Part shown: one piece after another, positions 1 to 9,777 of the stretch | Layout: the number at the start of each line of letters is the position of its first letter | How positions within the stretch are numbered: position 1 is the stretch's first letter | DNA from: Bradyrhizobium ontarionense | GTDB taxonomy: Bacteria; Pseudomonadota; Alphaproteobacteria; Rhizobiales; Xanthobacteraceae | DNA length: 64,000 bases | Assembly (NCBI RefSeq): GCF_021088345.1 | Contig: NZ_CP088156.1 | Location: forward strand, 4,216,001 to 4,280,000 | Reading direction: 5' to 3' | Made by a program: the position numbers and the translations under genes | Notes under the pieces: generated by a model | Database searches by the model: none | What the model was told of the DNA's origin: nothing | Seen by the model: the letters and a program-made list of their open reading frames with translations, nothing else

Positions 1-1
1 T

Positions 2-838
2 TGGTTCAAGGCGGGGTCTGCCGCTCCGGACGCGCCGCTCGACATGGCCCGCCCCCTCTATCCTCTCGTCGTGTTCTCGCACGGCACCGGAGGCCACGGC
101 CGACAGTTCGAATGGCTCGCGCGCGATCTGGCCAGCCGCGGCTTCATCGCCGTCGCCGTGAACCACCACGGCAACACCAATGCCGAGCCGTACCGCGCCG
201 AGGGCTTCCTCTGCTCCTGGGAGCGGGCACGCGACCTGTCGTTCCTGATCGACAGGATCGAGACGATCGACATGTTTGCCGGCCGGATCGATGGCGAACG
301 AATCTTTGCCGTCGGCTATTCGCTGGGCGGCGTCACCGCCACCGCGCTGCTCGGCGCCATCATGGTGCGCTCGCCGTTCGAGCCCGGCGCCAATCTCGGC
401 CGCGGCCCGCGCGAGTTTCCCGACCTCGTCGATCACCTGCCGCGCCTCATGGCGGAGAGCCCGATCTTCCGCGACTCCTGGGCGCGAATGTCGGCGTCGT
501 ATCACGACCCGCGCATCAAGGCGGCGCTGCTGCTGGCGCCGGGACGCTCCGTGCAGGGGTTTTCAGAGGATAGCGTCGCCTCGATCAACGTCCCCACGCG
601 CATCATGGTCGGCGGCGCGGATGCGCTGCTGCCCGCCGCGCGCTGGCTGCATGAACAATTGCCACAGAGCACGCTCGAGCTCGTCGCTGACGAAGCCGGT
701 CACTACGTCTTCTTGCCCGAGAGCACCGAGCTCGGCCGGCGAAGTGATCCGGCCTGCTGTGTCGATCCACCGACAGTCGATCGCGGCGCGATCCATCGCA
801 AGGTCATCGCCGTAGCTGCAGAGTTGTTCTCGCGTTGA
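2..838 (+). CDS. Alpha/beta hydrolase (dienelactone hydrolase-like), 5'-truncated by window edge
   Basis: The reading frame is open from base 2, so the gene begins outside the window; the first internal ATG is at 44. The visible part starts with the oxyanion-hole strand (VVFSHGTGG). It then shows the nucleophile elbow GYSLGG, so the serine of GYSLG is the likely catalytic residue. A late Asp (GGADALLPA) and a His (DEAGHYVF) complete a Ser-Asp-His triad in the usual order. This is the pattern of platelet-activating-factor acetylhydrolase or dienelactone-hydrolase-like proteins. The substrate cannot be read from sequence. It converges on potI, with a 30-bp-arm inverted repeat between them. Confidence 0.85.
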   Translation, partial: WFKAGSAAPDAPLDMARPLYPLVVFSHGTGGHGRQFEWLARDLASRGFIAVAVNHHGNTNAEPYRAEGFLCSWERARDLSFLIDRIETIDMFAGRIDGERIFAVGYSLGGVTATALLGAIMVRSPFEPGANLGRGPREFPDLVDHLPRLMAESPIFRDSWARMSASYHDPRIKAALLLAPGRSVQGFSEDSVASINVPTRIMVGGADALLPAARWLHEQLPQSTLELVADEAGHYVFLPESTELGRRSDPACCVDPPTVDRGAIHRKVIAVAAELFSR

Positions 839-858
839 TCGTCACCCCCGCGCTCCAC

Positions 859-933
859 CGTCATTGCGAGCGAAGCGAAGCAATCCAGGGCAACGACGGG
901 ACTCTGGATTGCTTCGCTTCGCTCGCAATGACG
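859..933. repeat. Perfect inverted repeat, 30-bp arms, 15-base loop
   Basis: Arms at 859-888 and 904-933 are exact reverse complements and would form a strong stem-loop. The element lies between the convergent stops of the hydrolase (838) and potI (939), so it can act as a bidirectional transcription barrier although no T-tract follows. Palindromes of this type (core tcattgcgagcgaagc) are dispersed in intergenic regions of Bradyrhizobium-like genomes. It is probably a REP-like non-coding element. Confidence 0.85.
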
Positions 934-938
934 ACCCG

Positions 939-1754
939 CTATAGCGGAGCGGCGCTCTCGCCGCGATCGCTCGACAGTTTCGAGGCCAGCGACGCGACCA
1001 CGATCACGATGGCGATCACGCCGATGACCAGCGTGCAGATCGCATTGATCTCCGGCTTCACCCCGAGCCGCACCTCGGAATAGATCCGGATCGGCAAGGT
1101 CGCCGAGCCGGGTCCCGTGGTGAAGCTCGCGATCACGAGATCGTCCAGCGACAGGATGAAAGCTAGCATCCAGCCTGCGATCACCGCGGGCGCGATCAGC
1201 GGCAGGGTGACCAGCGCGAACGCGCGCAACGGATCGCAGCCGAGATCCATCGCGGCCTCCTCCAGGCTCCGGTCGAGCGAGACCAGCCGCGACTGCACGA
1301 CCACGGCGACGAAGCACATGGTCAGCGTGGTATGCGCGATCGTCACGGTCCAGAAGCCGCGCTCGGCATCGAGTGCCACGAACAGCAACAGCAGCGACAG
1401 GCCCGTGATCACTTCGGGCATCACCAACGGCGCGTACAGCATGCCGGAGAACAGCGCACGGCCGCGAAAGCCCTGCCCACGCGACAGCGCCACGGCGGCA
1501 AGCGTGCCGAGCAAGGTCGCGACCGTCGCCGAGGTAACGCCGACGCGCAGGCTCATCCAGGCCGCATCGATCATCGCACGGTCATTGAAGAACTCGTGAT
1601 ACCAGCGCAGCGACCAGCCGCCCCACACCGTCACCAGGCGCGAGGCGTTGAACGAGTAGATCACCAGGATCAGGATCGGCAGATAGAGGAACGCGAACCC
1701 GAGCGCCAGCGAGGCGACGTTGAACCGCGACAGGCGGGAGCGTTTCACAGCCAT
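939..1754 (-). CDS. potI: ABC transporter inner-membrane permease, polyamine type (PotI/PotC-like)
   Basis: A protein of 271 residues with about six hydrophobic helices and the binding-protein-dependent transport permease (MetI-like) fold. The EAA loop is visible as EEAAMDLGCDPLRAFALVTLP, which couples to the ATPase. Length and sequence fit the second permease of spermidine/putrescine importers. The ATG at 1754 overlaps the potH stop by one base (TGATG); a GTG at 1757 is the alternative start. It is last in the glpD-potG-potH-potI string. Substrate is inferred from family only. Confidence 0.88.
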   Translation of the reverse strand: MAVKRSRLSRFNVASLALGFAFLYLPILILVIYSFNASRLVTVWGGWSLRWYHEFFNDRAMIDAAWMSLRVGVTSATVATLLGTLAAVALSRGQGFRGRALFSGMLYAPLVMPEVITGLSLLLLFVALDAERGFWTVTIAHTTLTMCFVAVVVQSRLVSLDRSLEEAAMDLGCDPLRAFALVTLPLIAPAVIAGWMLAFILSLDDLVIASFTTGPGSATLPIRIYSEVRLGVKPEINAICTLVIGVIAIVIVVASLASKLSSDRGESAAPL

Positions 1755-2668
1755 CACCTGCCCTCCTCCAACTGCCGGCGCTGCAGCCGGTCATAGAGCA
1801 GGAGCGGAAGCAGCAGCACCACCAGCAGCACCACAGCGAGGCTCGAGGCCACCGGCCAGTCCTTGTTGGTGAAGAATTCGAGCCATAGCGTCTGGCCGAT
1901 CATCAGCGATCTCGACCCGGCGAGCAGATCGGGAATGACGAACTCCCCGACAATCGGGATGAAGCACAACAGGCAACCGGCGCCGACGCCCGGCAGCGAC
2001 AGCGGAAAGGTCACCAGCCAGAAGATCTCGCGCGGCGAGGCGCCGAGATCGGCGGCGGCCTCCTCCAGCGCGGGCTCCAACTTCGTCAGCGTCGCAAACA
2101 GCGGCAGGATCATGAACGGCAGATAGGAATAAACGATGCCGACATACATCGCGCTGTCGGTCGACAGCCACACCACCGGCGTGGACACCAGATGCAGCGC
2201 CAGCAGGATCTGGTTCAAGAGGCCGTCATGCTGCAGGATGTTGACCCAGGCATAGATGCGGATCAGGAACGAGGTCCAGAACGGCACGATGACCAGCATC
2301 ATCGCGATGCCCTGCCAATGCCTGGGCAGCCGCGCCATGCCATAGGCAATGGGATAGCCGATCAAGAGCAGGATCGCGGTCGACGTTGCCGCAACGACGA
2401 CGCTGCGCAGATAGGACGCGAGATACAAATCGTCCGACAGCAGCAGGCGGAAATTGTCCAGCGACAGCGCCGCAAAGGCATCGCGGAGCGACGATAGGCC
2501 TTCCGATGGGGAGAATAGCGGCGTGTAGGGCGGCTGCGCGATCGCGGTCTGCGACAGGCTGATCTTGGCGACGAAGGCGAACGGCACCAGGAAGAACAGC
2601 GCCATCCAGACATAGGGCGCGATCGCGGCGAAGCGGGCCGGGCGCGAGAAGATGCGACGTGCGCTCAT
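1754..2668 (-). CDS. potH: ABC transporter inner-membrane permease, polyamine type (PotH/PotB-like)
   Basis: A MetI-type permease of 304 residues with an N-terminal transmembrane segment, a periplasmic loop, then the core permease domain carrying the EAA loop (EEAAADLGASPREIFWLVTFP). It resembles the first permease of putrescine/spermidine importers. I chose the ATG at 2668 because it gives a 4-base ATGA overlap with the potG stop; the in-frame extension to 2686 is less likely. It should form a heterodimer with the next gene product and be driven by PotG. Confidence 0.88.
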   Translation of the reverse strand: MSARRIFSRPARFAAIAPYVWMALFFLVPFAFVAKISLSQTAIAQPPYTPLFSPSEGLSSLRDAFAALSLDNFRLLLSDDLYLASYLRSVVVAATSTAILLLIGYPIAYGMARLPRHWQGIAMMLVIVPFWTSFLIRIYAWVNILQHDGLLNQILLALHLVSTPVVWLSTDSAMYVGIVYSYLPFMILPLFATLTKLEPALEEAAADLGASPREIFWLVTFPLSLPGVGAGCLLCFIPIVGEFVIPDLLAGSRSLMIGQTLWLEFFTNKDWPVASSLAVVLLVVLLLPLLLYDRLQRRQLEEGR

Positions 2669-3846
2669 CGCTCCAGCACCACGCAATCGTCGGGCGTGAA
2701 CCAGGCCACGACCCGCTGGTTCAGCCCATAGCCGTCGGCGTCGAGCCGCGCGGTGTTGGCCTGCGAGGCATGAATGAGAGCGCCGCCATCGAGCTTGATC
2801 TTGTACACGGTCTTGCCGCCGAGATAGCTCGTGTCGGTGATGGTGCCCTCGACGCGATTGATCGCGGCCGCAGCCGCCGCATCGGCTGCGGGCCCGCGGC
2901 GCGCCAGGCGGATCTTCTCGGGCCGGATCGCCACGGCGACCTTGGTCTCGCTGGTCGGAGCCACGGGCTGCGCCGCAATCAGCTCGCCGGCGCTGGAGGT
3001 CGTCACCCTGAGCCGGTACGGCTCCCTCGCGATGACCTCGCCCTCGAACAAATTGATGTCGCCGACGAACTGCGCCACCCAGCGCGACGCCGGCTCTTCA
3101 TACAGACGGCGCGGCCCCGCGACCTGTTCGAGCCGTCCGGCGTTCATCACGCCGATCCGGCTCGCCACCGTCATGGCCTCTTCCTGATCATGGGTCACGA
3201 TGATGAAGGTCATGCCGAGCTTGCGCTGCAGCTCCATCAGCTCGAACTGCGTGCCCTCGCGCAGCTTCTTGTCGAGCGCGGCCATGGGCTCGTCGAGCAG
3301 CAGCACCTGTGGCCGGCGCGCCAGCGAGCGTGCCAGCGCCACCCGCTGCTTCTGGCCGCCGGACAGCTGATCGGGCTTGCGCTTCTCCAAGCCCTCGAGT
3401 CGGACCAGCGCGACCATCTCGGCCACCCGGGTCGCGATCTCCGCTCGCGGCATGCCGGCGCGTCTCAGCCCGAAGGCGATGTTGTCGCGCACGTTCAGAT
3501 GCGGGAACAGCGCGTAGTTCTGGAACATCATGTTGACGGGGCGCTCATGCGGCAGCATCTGCGCGATGTCCTCGCCGGACAGCAGGATGCGGCCTTCGTC
3601 CGGCGCCTCGAACCCGGCCAGCATACGCAAGAGCGTGGTCTTGCCGCAGCCGCTGGGACCGAGCAGCGCGAGGAATTCGCCGGTGCGAATGTCGAGCGAG
3701 ACGCCATCGACGGCCCGGAAGCTGCCGAAGGTCTTGACGACGTTCTCGATCCGCAGAAGCGGCGGCTGAGGATCGGGTCTCGGGTCCGACGGTGGCGATG
3801 GCGCCGGCTCGGCAGCAGGCTCTGTATTCGCGATGTCGTCAGCCAT
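2665..3846 (-). CDS. potG: ABC transporter ATP-binding protein, polyamine type (PotG/PotA-like)
   Basis: A nucleotide-binding subunit of 393 residues. Walker A GPSGCGKT is at 63-70, the Q-loop lies in FQNYALFPH, the signature LSGGQKQR is at 161-168, Walker B LLLDEP at 182-187, and the switch His follows in IVTHDQEEA. A TOBE-type domain occupies roughly the last 120 residues, as in spermidine/putrescine and Fe3+ importers. About 30 Pro/Glu-rich residues precede the domain. The gene begins 49 bp after glpD on the same strand. No periplasmic binding protein gene (potF) lies in the window, which leaves the substrate open. Confidence 0.9.
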   Translation of the reverse strand: MADDIANTEPAAEPAPSPPSDPRPDPQPPLLRIENVVKTFGSFRAVDGVSLDIRTGEFLALLGPSGCGKTTLLRMLAGFEAPDEGRILLSGEDIAQMLPHERPVNMMFQNYALFPHLNVRDNIAFGLRRAGMPRAEIATRVAEMVALVRLEGLEKRKPDQLSGGQKQRVALARSLARRPQVLLLDEPMAALDKKLREGTQFELMELQRKLGMTFIIVTHDQEEAMTVASRIGVMNAGRLEQVAGPRRLYEEPASRWVAQFVGDINLFEGEVIAREPYRLRVTTSSAGELIAAQPVAPTSETKVAVAIRPEKIRLARRGPAADAAAAAAINRVEGTITDTSYLGGKTVYKIKLDGGALIHASQANTARLDADGYGLNQRVVAWFTPDDCVVLER

Positions 3847-3895
3847 GATCCGATCAAATCACCCTGCCGGCTCAAAATGCGCGGCGGAGGCCAAG

Positions 3896-5446
3896 CTAGC
3901 CGCCGATCGATTGCAGCTCAACCGCACGGGCGGGACTATCCCCGCTCCCTTCAGCCGCTCGGGACGTGCTCCGACCGCCGGCCGCCGTGGCCATGAAAGT
4001 GGCCAGCGCATCGCGCTCGCCTTGCGTGAGGGTCAGGCCGAGTTTGGTCCGGCGCCACAGCACGTCCTCGGGAAACCGGGCCCATTCCCTGGCCATGAGA
4101 TAGCGGACTTCCGCCTCGGTGAGCTGCGGCCCGAAAGCCTCGCCGAGGTCGGCCCGGCTCTTGGCATCGCCCAGAATCTCGGCCAGGCGCGTGCCGTAGG
4201 CGCCGACCAGGCGTCGCGCCTCGGCTTCGGTCAGGAAGCGCCAGCGTTCTAGCACCTCATCGATCACGTCCTCGAAACGGTCCCAGGCGAAGTCACCGCC
4301 GGGCAGCGGCGCTCCTGCAGTCCAGCGCGCCGACATCGGATAGAACGGCGTGAGCCGGGAGACAGCCTGCTCGGCGCGGCGCCGGGCGGTCGTGACGTCG
4401 CCGCCGCACATCGTCAGAAGCGGCGCCTTCGTACGGCTCGCATGACAGCTGACGACCGCTTCCATCCGCGCACCTTCGGCGCCCCGCAGCACCATCATGT
4501 TGGCGCCGGAGACGGTCCGGACCACGTCGGCCGGCTGGAGGTCAGCGCGGAAGTAGCGGTTGGCCGCCTTGCAGAGATAGGCCACGTCGGCCGCCGGCAT
4601 CGCGACCGCGGCTGGATCGCCCTTGAAGCCATGGGCAACCGTACCGATCAGGGTGAAGTCACGTTCATAGGGCTGGGCGAAGATCAGCCGTCCATCCGGA
4701 TTCTGAAACACATAGACCGCGTCGACATCGAACAGCCGCGGCACGACGATCTGGCTGATCTGCCTGGCCGACACGCGCGGCGGCGGCTGCCGCAGCACGG
4801 TCTCGGCGGTCGACAGGGTCCATGCTCCCGTCGCGTTGGCGAGCGCGCGGGACGTGACGATGCGGCGATGGCCGCGATCGATCATGGCCAGTCGCCAGAT
4901 GCGGTCGCGATCCGCACGCACGCAGCGAGCACCGGTGCGGATCGCAGCGCCGCGCTCGGCCGCATCCAGCGCCGTCAGCACGACCAGGCGGGAATCGTCG
5001 ACCACGCAGTCGGAATATTCGACCGCCGTCCCGATCGGACGCTTCAAGGCGGCCCCCAGCGGATGATGCGTGACGTCGAGCGTCGTCGCCGCGGGCAGCC
5101 GATTGTGCGCGGCCAGCCGGTCGTAGAGCCAAAGCCCGGCGCGCAGCAGCCAGGGCGGACGCTCATTGGCATGGGCCGGAATCGCAAAACGAATCGGACG
5201 CACCAGATGCGGCGCGATGCCGAGCCAGACATCGCGCTCGGCGAGGGCCGCGCGCACCCGCAGAAAACTCCGACGCTCCAGCGCCGCGAGATCACCGTGC
5301 ACCAGTCGGGACGTGGCCGACGAAGCGGCACCGCCGAGATCGCCCTGCTCGATCAGGATCACACGCAGGCCACGGCCAGCCGCATCCCGCGCCAGACTGA
5401 CGCCGTTCAGACCTCCACCGATGATCGCAAGATCGTAGTCCGCCAT
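3896..5446 (-). CDS. glpD: Aerobic glycerol-3-phosphate dehydrogenase (FAD-dependent)
   Basis: A protein of 516 residues that oxidises sn-glycerol 3-phosphate to dihydroxyacetone phosphate and passes electrons to quinone at the inner membrane. The N-terminal FAD-binding Rossmann motif is IIGGGLNG (about residues 8-15), followed by the family pattern RGLRVILIEQGDLGGAASS. Length matches the family. I chose the ATG at 5446 (MADYDLAI) rather than an upstream TTG at 5452. It is followed at 49 bp by potG on the same strand; glpD next to an ABC importer suggests, but does not prove, shared regulation. No glpK or glpR is nearby. Confidence 0.88.
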   Translation of the reverse strand: MADYDLAIIGGGLNGVSLARDAAGRGLRVILIEQGDLGGAASSATSRLVHGDLAALERRSFLRVRAALAERDVWLGIAPHLVRPIRFAIPAHANERPPWLLRAGLWLYDRLAAHNRLPAATTLDVTHHPLGAALKRPIGTAVEYSDCVVDDSRLVVLTALDAAERGAAIRTGARCVRADRDRIWRLAMIDRGHRRIVTSRALANATGAWTLSTAETVLRQPPPRVSARQISQIVVPRLFDVDAVYVFQNPDGRLIFAQPYERDFTLIGTVAHGFKGDPAAVAMPAADVAYLCKAANRYFRADLQPADVVRTVSGANMMVLRGAEGARMEAVVSCHASRTKAPLLTMCGGDVTTARRRAEQAVSRLTPFYPMSARWTAGAPLPGGDFAWDRFEDVIDEVLERWRFLTEAEARRLVGAYGTRLAEILGDAKSRADLGEAFGPQLTEAEVRYLMAREWARFPEDVLWRRTKLGLTLTQGERDALATFMATAAGGRSTSRAAEGSGDSPARAVELQSIGG

Positions 5447-5572
5447 GCGCAAGGTCTTCGAGCGTGTCAGGACGCTCGATCGTAGACCTGCATCGATGAT
5501 TCTCGTAGCGGCTTGGCTTGGAGATCAGCGGATAAAGTCGTGCTGTTGCGCGACAGCCTCGCGATGATCCGA

Positions 5573-8287
5573 TCAGCCCGTCTTGCGCACGGTATCCACG
5601 ACGTCATCGTGGGCACGGCCGACAACGCCGTCATATTTGGCGATCGGCAGCGGCTTGCCGAGCAGGTAGCCCTGGACCGAATCGCAGCCCTGCTCGGCGA
5701 GGAAGCCGAGCTGCTCCTGGGTTTCGACGCCTTCCGCCACGATCGACATGTTCATGCCATGACCGAGACCGATGACCGCACGAATGATCGCCGCCGATTG
5801 CGGGTTGCGACCGAGATTCATGACGAAGGCGCGGTCGATCTTGATCTTGTCGAACGGGAACGCCTGGAGATAGCTCAGCGATGAATAGCCACTGCCGAAA
5901 TCGTCCATCGAGACACGAACGCCGAGCGCCTTGAGCCGGCGCAGCAGCGCAACACCGCGATCGAAATCCTCGATCAGTACGCCTTCCGTGATCTCGAGCT
6001 CGAGCCGCCCGGGCGAGAGCCCGGTCTCGAGCAGGATCGAATGGACCAGGCCGACCAGGTCGCCATGGACGAACTGGGCCGGAGACAGATTGACTGCGAC
6101 CTGCAGCGGCTTCGGCCACGATGCCGCCTCGCGGCACGCCTCGCGCAGGATCCACTCGCCCATCTCGACGATCAGCCCGCTCTCCTCCGCCAGCGGAATG
6201 AAGTCGCTCGGCGGCACGAAACCGCGGACGGGGTGCTGCCAGCGCGCCAGCGCCTCGAAGCCGGTGATCTCGCTGGCATCGACGGTGCGGCCCGAGTTCG
6301 CCTGCGGCTGGAAGTACAGCGACAACTCGCCATGCTTGATCGCGACCGAGAGCTCCTGATGCAGCACGCGGCGATCGCGGATCTGCTGGTCCATCTCGGG
6401 CTCGTAGAAGGTGATGCTGCCGCGGGACTTGGCCTTGGCGCGAAACAGGGCGGCGCCAGCGTTGGCGAGCAGCGAAGCCGGGTCCGAGCCGTTCTGCGGG
6501 AATACCGAGATGCCCGTCGTCAGCGCGGTGCGGATCGACTTGCCGTCGATCTGGAAGTCCACCGCAATCGCGGCCGCGAGCTGTTCGGCCAGTGCCCTGC
6601 CCGCTTCCGGCTGCTTGCCGTCGATGATCAGCCCGAACTCGTCGCCCGACAGACGCGCGACCACCCCGCCCCGTGCGACGGCATGAACGCGGCGCGCGAC
6701 CTCGATCAACAGCTTGTCGCCGATCGCGTGGCCAAAGACGTCATTGACGTCCTTCAGGCCCTTGAGGTCGACGTTCAGGACAGCGAACTCTTCGTCGGTG
6801 TCCTGGCAAGCCTCGATCATCTGGCTCAACGCCTGATGGAAGGCGGCGCGGTTCGGCAGATCGGTCAGGCCGTCATGATAGGCCATATGCGCCATCCGCG
6901 ATTCGGTCTGGCGTCTGTCGGTCACGTCCTCATAGGTCTTGATCAGATATTGCGGCTCGCCTTGCTCGCCGAGCACCGTCACCCGCCGGGTCAGGAACAG
7001 GCGCAGGCCGTCCTTGGTCGAGATCGGGTGCTCCTCGGTCAGCAGGCTGCGTTTCTTGATCGCGGCTTCGTCGCGCGCGATGATCAGCCGAGCCTCGCGC
7101 GGATTGAAAATGTCGGCGGCGGTCAGGCCGGTCGCGTCCTCACGCTTGCGGTTGAGGATGATCTCGGCGCTGCGGTTCGCGAGCAGATAGCGGCCGTCGC
7201 CGACGCTCTCGACGATCAGCGAGACCGGGATGTTGTCGACGACGAGCTCCAGGAACTTCTTGGTGTTCTCCAGCTCGCGGCTCAGCGACCGCCGCTCTGT
7301 AGCGTCGTCGAACAGCGCGATGAGAAACTGCGGTTCGTTCTTGTCGTTGCGTGCGACAACGCGGTGAGCTTCCAGGATGCGCTTCTCGTCGCCGCGCTGG
7401 ACCACCAGTTCGCTGCGGTAGGTGGTGCCGGGCGCCAGCATTGCTTCGCGGTCGGCGATCGCGATGTCGGCGGCGGTCTCCTCGCCGAACAGGTCGCTTG
7501 GGCGCATTCCGATGATCTGATCGCGTGGCACCCGCGAGAACTGCTCGAACGCCCGATTGGCGAAGATATAGCGACCGTCGTCGATGTTCTTGGCGGCGAC
7601 GCAGACCGGAACCTGATCGACCACCGATTCCAGGAACTGCTTGGTCGAGGCGAGCTCGTCCTCGAGCCGGCGCTGCACCGTGCAGTCCTCATGGATGCCG
7701 ATCGATCCCCCGTTCGGGAGACGAAAGATCTTGGCGCGCACCGCGCGCCCGCCGGGCAGCTCGGTCAGGCTGCCTTCCGGCTCGCGCGCCTGGCGCGCAT
7801 AGTCTTCGACCGTCAGGTCGAGCAGGCCGCGCTGACGCCTCAGTTCGAGCAGATCGCGCCCGGTACAGCCGGGCGGAATGTCGGCCCGCGTCATGCCGTA
7901 GATCTCGAGAAAGCGGCGGTTATAAAACACGACGCGGTTGGCGGCGTCGGTCAGCATCAGACCCTGGCTGAGGTTGTTCAGGGCGGAGCTGATGAAGGCG
8001 TTGCGGCGGAGCTGCGCGCCCTTGGTTCGCCGCAATGCCGAATGGATCCAGATGACGACCGAGGCGAGGAAGGCGCAGACCACGATTCCGCCGATCACCA
8101 CCATCCAGAGCACGTCAGGCTCGACGCTCCCGACATAGCTCGAGGTTGAGAAATCGGACGGAACGGCCCAGGCGGGCGTCGACCAGGCAGACGTCGACAA
8201 GGCAGCCGCCAGCACGGCCATCGAGGCCGCAACGACACGCGCAGGAAACGCGTTTCTGCCGCTCGCCTGCCAATTCTTGCCAGCCAT
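5573..8287 (-). CDS. Membrane-anchored PAS-PAS-PAS-GGDEF-EAL cyclic-di-GMP signalling protein
   Basis: A protein of 904 residues. An N-terminal hydrophobic segment (about 18-40) and a second at about 60-82 place it in the inner membrane. Three PAS-like modules follow (about 95-200, 220-330, 345-455), the last two opening with similar FLE.VVD sequences. The GGDEF domain carries RLSGDEF, an SG variant still compatible with activity. The EAL domain keeps EALARW, the ExxE-type LEITEG, DDFGSGY and the AEGVE loop, so phosphodiesterase activity is likely intact. It is divergent from the oxidoreductase at 8497. ATG at 8287 is preferred to the TTG at 8290. Confidence 0.9.
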   Translation of the reverse strand: MAGKNWQASGRNAFPARVVAASMAVLAAALSTSAWSTPAWAVPSDFSTSSYVGSVEPDVLWMVVIGGIVVCAFLASVVIWIHSALRRTKGAQLRRNAFISSALNNLSQGLMLTDAANRVVFYNRRFLEIYGMTRADIPPGCTGRDLLELRRQRGLLDLTVEDYARQAREPEGSLTELPGGRAVRAKIFRLPNGGSIGIHEDCTVQRRLEDELASTKQFLESVVDQVPVCVAAKNIDDGRYIFANRAFEQFSRVPRDQIIGMRPSDLFGEETAADIAIADREAMLAPGTTYRSELVVQRGDEKRILEAHRVVARNDKNEPQFLIALFDDATERRSLSRELENTKKFLELVVDNIPVSLIVESVGDGRYLLANRSAEIILNRKREDATGLTAADIFNPREARLIIARDEAAIKKRSLLTEEHPISTKDGLRLFLTRRVTVLGEQGEPQYLIKTYEDVTDRRQTESRMAHMAYHDGLTDLPNRAAFHQALSQMIEACQDTDEEFAVLNVDLKGLKDVNDVFGHAIGDKLLIEVARRVHAVARGGVVARLSGDEFGLIIDGKQPEAGRALAEQLAAAIAVDFQIDGKSIRTALTTGISVFPQNGSDPASLLANAGAALFRAKAKSRGSITFYEPEMDQQIRDRRVLHQELSVAIKHGELSLYFQPQANSGRTVDASEITGFEALARWQHPVRGFVPPSDFIPLAEESGLIVEMGEWILREACREAASWPKPLQVAVNLSPAQFVHGDLVGLVHSILLETGLSPGRLELEITEGVLIEDFDRGVALLRRLKALGVRVSMDDFGSGYSSLSYLQAFPFDKIKIDRAFVMNLGRNPQSAAIIRAVIGLGHGMNMSIVAEGVETQEQLGFLAEQGCDSVQGYLLGKPLPIAKYDGVVGRAHDDVVDTVRKTG

Positions 8288-8496
8288 CAATCACCCGCGG
8301 TATTCGGAGGGCATTGTCTGGCTTCACGTGTTGGGATCGGGTAAACGGTTTCCGCAAACTTCGAAAAAAGCGAAGCAAATTCGGTCAATGGCCTTCTATG
8401 ATGAACGATTTGCTAACGGGCGCCGTGCTTTGGGTCAGTTCCGCCATCAGGGATTGCAACGAACCATGACTTCTCCGGATCGTTTCAGGACCCCCC

Positions 8497-9600
8497 ATGG
8501 ATAAGGTCGATTGCGTCGTCGTCGGCGCCGGTGTGGTCGGTCTTGCCGTCGCCCGGCGTCTGGCCAAAGCGGGTCGCGAGGTCATCGTTCTCGAGGCGGC
8601 CGAGGACATCGGCACCGTCACCTCATCTCGCAATAGCGAAGTGATCCACGCCGGCATCTATTACAAGGCCGGCAGCCTGATGGCCCGGCTTTGCGTAGCC
8701 GGCAAGCGCCTTTTGTACCGCTACTGCGACGAGCATGGCGTCCCCTACCGCAACTGCGGCAAGCTGATCGTCGCGACAAACCCGGCGGAGACCGAGAAGC
8801 TGCAGGGCATCCGCGCCCACGCCGAGGCGAACGGCGTCGAGGGCATGCAGCTGTTGTCCGGTCCTGAGGCGCGGCTGATGGAACCGGAGCTCGCCTGCGA
8901 GGCCGCCCTGCTCTCCGCGTCCACCGGTATCCTCGACAGCCATGCCTACATGCTGTCGCTACGGGGCGAAATCGAGGACGCCGGCGGCGCCTTCGCGTTT
9001 CATACGCCGCTGGTGCGCGCCAAGGCGCAGGCTGGCCTGTTCGAATTGGAGGTCGGCGGCGAGCAACCGATGACGCTGGCCTGCCGGCTGCTGGTCAACG
9101 CAGCCGGCCTGACCGCACCGGCGGTGGCCCGGATAATCGACGGCATGCCGCCGTCGCTGGTACCCACGGCCTATCTCGCCAAGGGCAACTACTTCAGCTG
9201 CAGCGCCAGGGCGCCGTTCTCGCGGCTGATCTATCCGGTGCCCGAGCCCGGCGGCCTCGGGGTCCACCTGACGCTGGACATGGCAGGCCAAGCGCGGTTC
9301 GGCCCCGACGTCCAATGGATCGATACCATCGATTACACGGTCGACCCTGCGCGCGCCGAACGCTTCTATCCGGCGATCCGCAGATACTGGCCGGCGCTGC
9401 CGGATGGCGCCCTGATGCCGAGCTATTCGGGCATCCGGCCGAAGATCGTACCGCCCGCCGTGGCGTCGCAAGACTTCGTGATCCAGGGCCCGTGCGATCA
9501 CGGGGTCGATGGGTTGATCAACCTATTCGGAATCGAATCGCCTGGATTGACCTCATCACTCGCGATCGCCGATCATGTCGGTGAACTCGTCGCAAGCTGA
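8497..9600 (+). CDS. FAD-dependent oxidoreductase, DAO/LhgO-like
   Basis: A protein of 367 residues of the D-amino-acid-oxidase-like fold. The dinucleotide-binding motif VVVGAGVVG is at about 7-15 with an acidic end to the second strand (VIVLEAAE). The motif [12 protein letters not shown] is typical of the L-2-hydroxyglutarate oxidase (LhgO) branch, as is the C-terminal [24 protein letters not shown] pattern. The likely reaction is oxidation of an L-2-hydroxyacid such as L-2-hydroxyglutarate with electrons to quinone or oxygen; the substrate is inferred from similarity. It is monocistronic by spacing. Confidence 0.85.
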   Translation: MDKVDCVVVGAGVVGLAVARRLAKAGREVIVLEAAEDIGTVTSSRNSEVIHAGIYYKAGSLMARLCVAGKRLLYRYCDEHGVPYRNCGKLIVATNPAETEKLQGIRAHAEANGVEGMQLLSGPEARLMEPELACEAALLSASTGILDSHAYMLSLRGEIEDAGGAFAFHTPLVRAKAQAGLFELEVGGEQPMTLACRLLVNAAGLTAPAVARIIDGMPPSLVPTAYLAKGNYFSCSARAPFSRLIYPVPEPGGLGVHLTLDMAGQARFGPDVQWIDTIDYTVDPARAERFYPAIRRYWPALPDGALMPSYSGIRPKIVPPAVASQDFVIQGPCDHGVDGLINLFGIESPGLTSSLAIADHVGELVAS

Positions 9601-9698
9601 CATCGAAAGCTGACAACGCCTGAAACCAGCGACGGCGGACGCTGGCGAAGCGCGCGTTGGAACGCTGTGTACCGACATAATTTGTATCAAGGTCGCGT

Positions 9699-9723
9699 CT
9701 GGGATGGATTGTTACCATCCCAG
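9699..9723. repeat. Intergenic inverted repeat, 9-bp arms
   Basis: Arms CTGGGATGG (9699-9707) and CCATCCCAG (9715-9723) flank a 7-base loop, with GC-rich bases outside. It lies about 100 bp after the LhgO-like stop and 55 bp beyond the end of the DUF465 gene read from the other side. It could serve as a terminator for either; no T-tract follows. Confidence 0.5.
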
Positions 9724-9777
9724 CGCGAACGCGCATTGCAATTGGCAGTTACGTCGACTGAGATCGGATACGAGAGA

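Noticed and set aside
2659..3996. Large plus-strand frame opposite potG
   Set aside because: A 445-residue shadow of the minus-strand ATPase gene; the minus strand has all ABC motifs and the plus strand has none.
6041..8149. Large plus-strand frame opposite the PAS-GGDEF-EAL gene
   Set aside because: It is the reverse-complement shadow of a gene with clear catalytic motifs; high-GC codon bias produces such frames.
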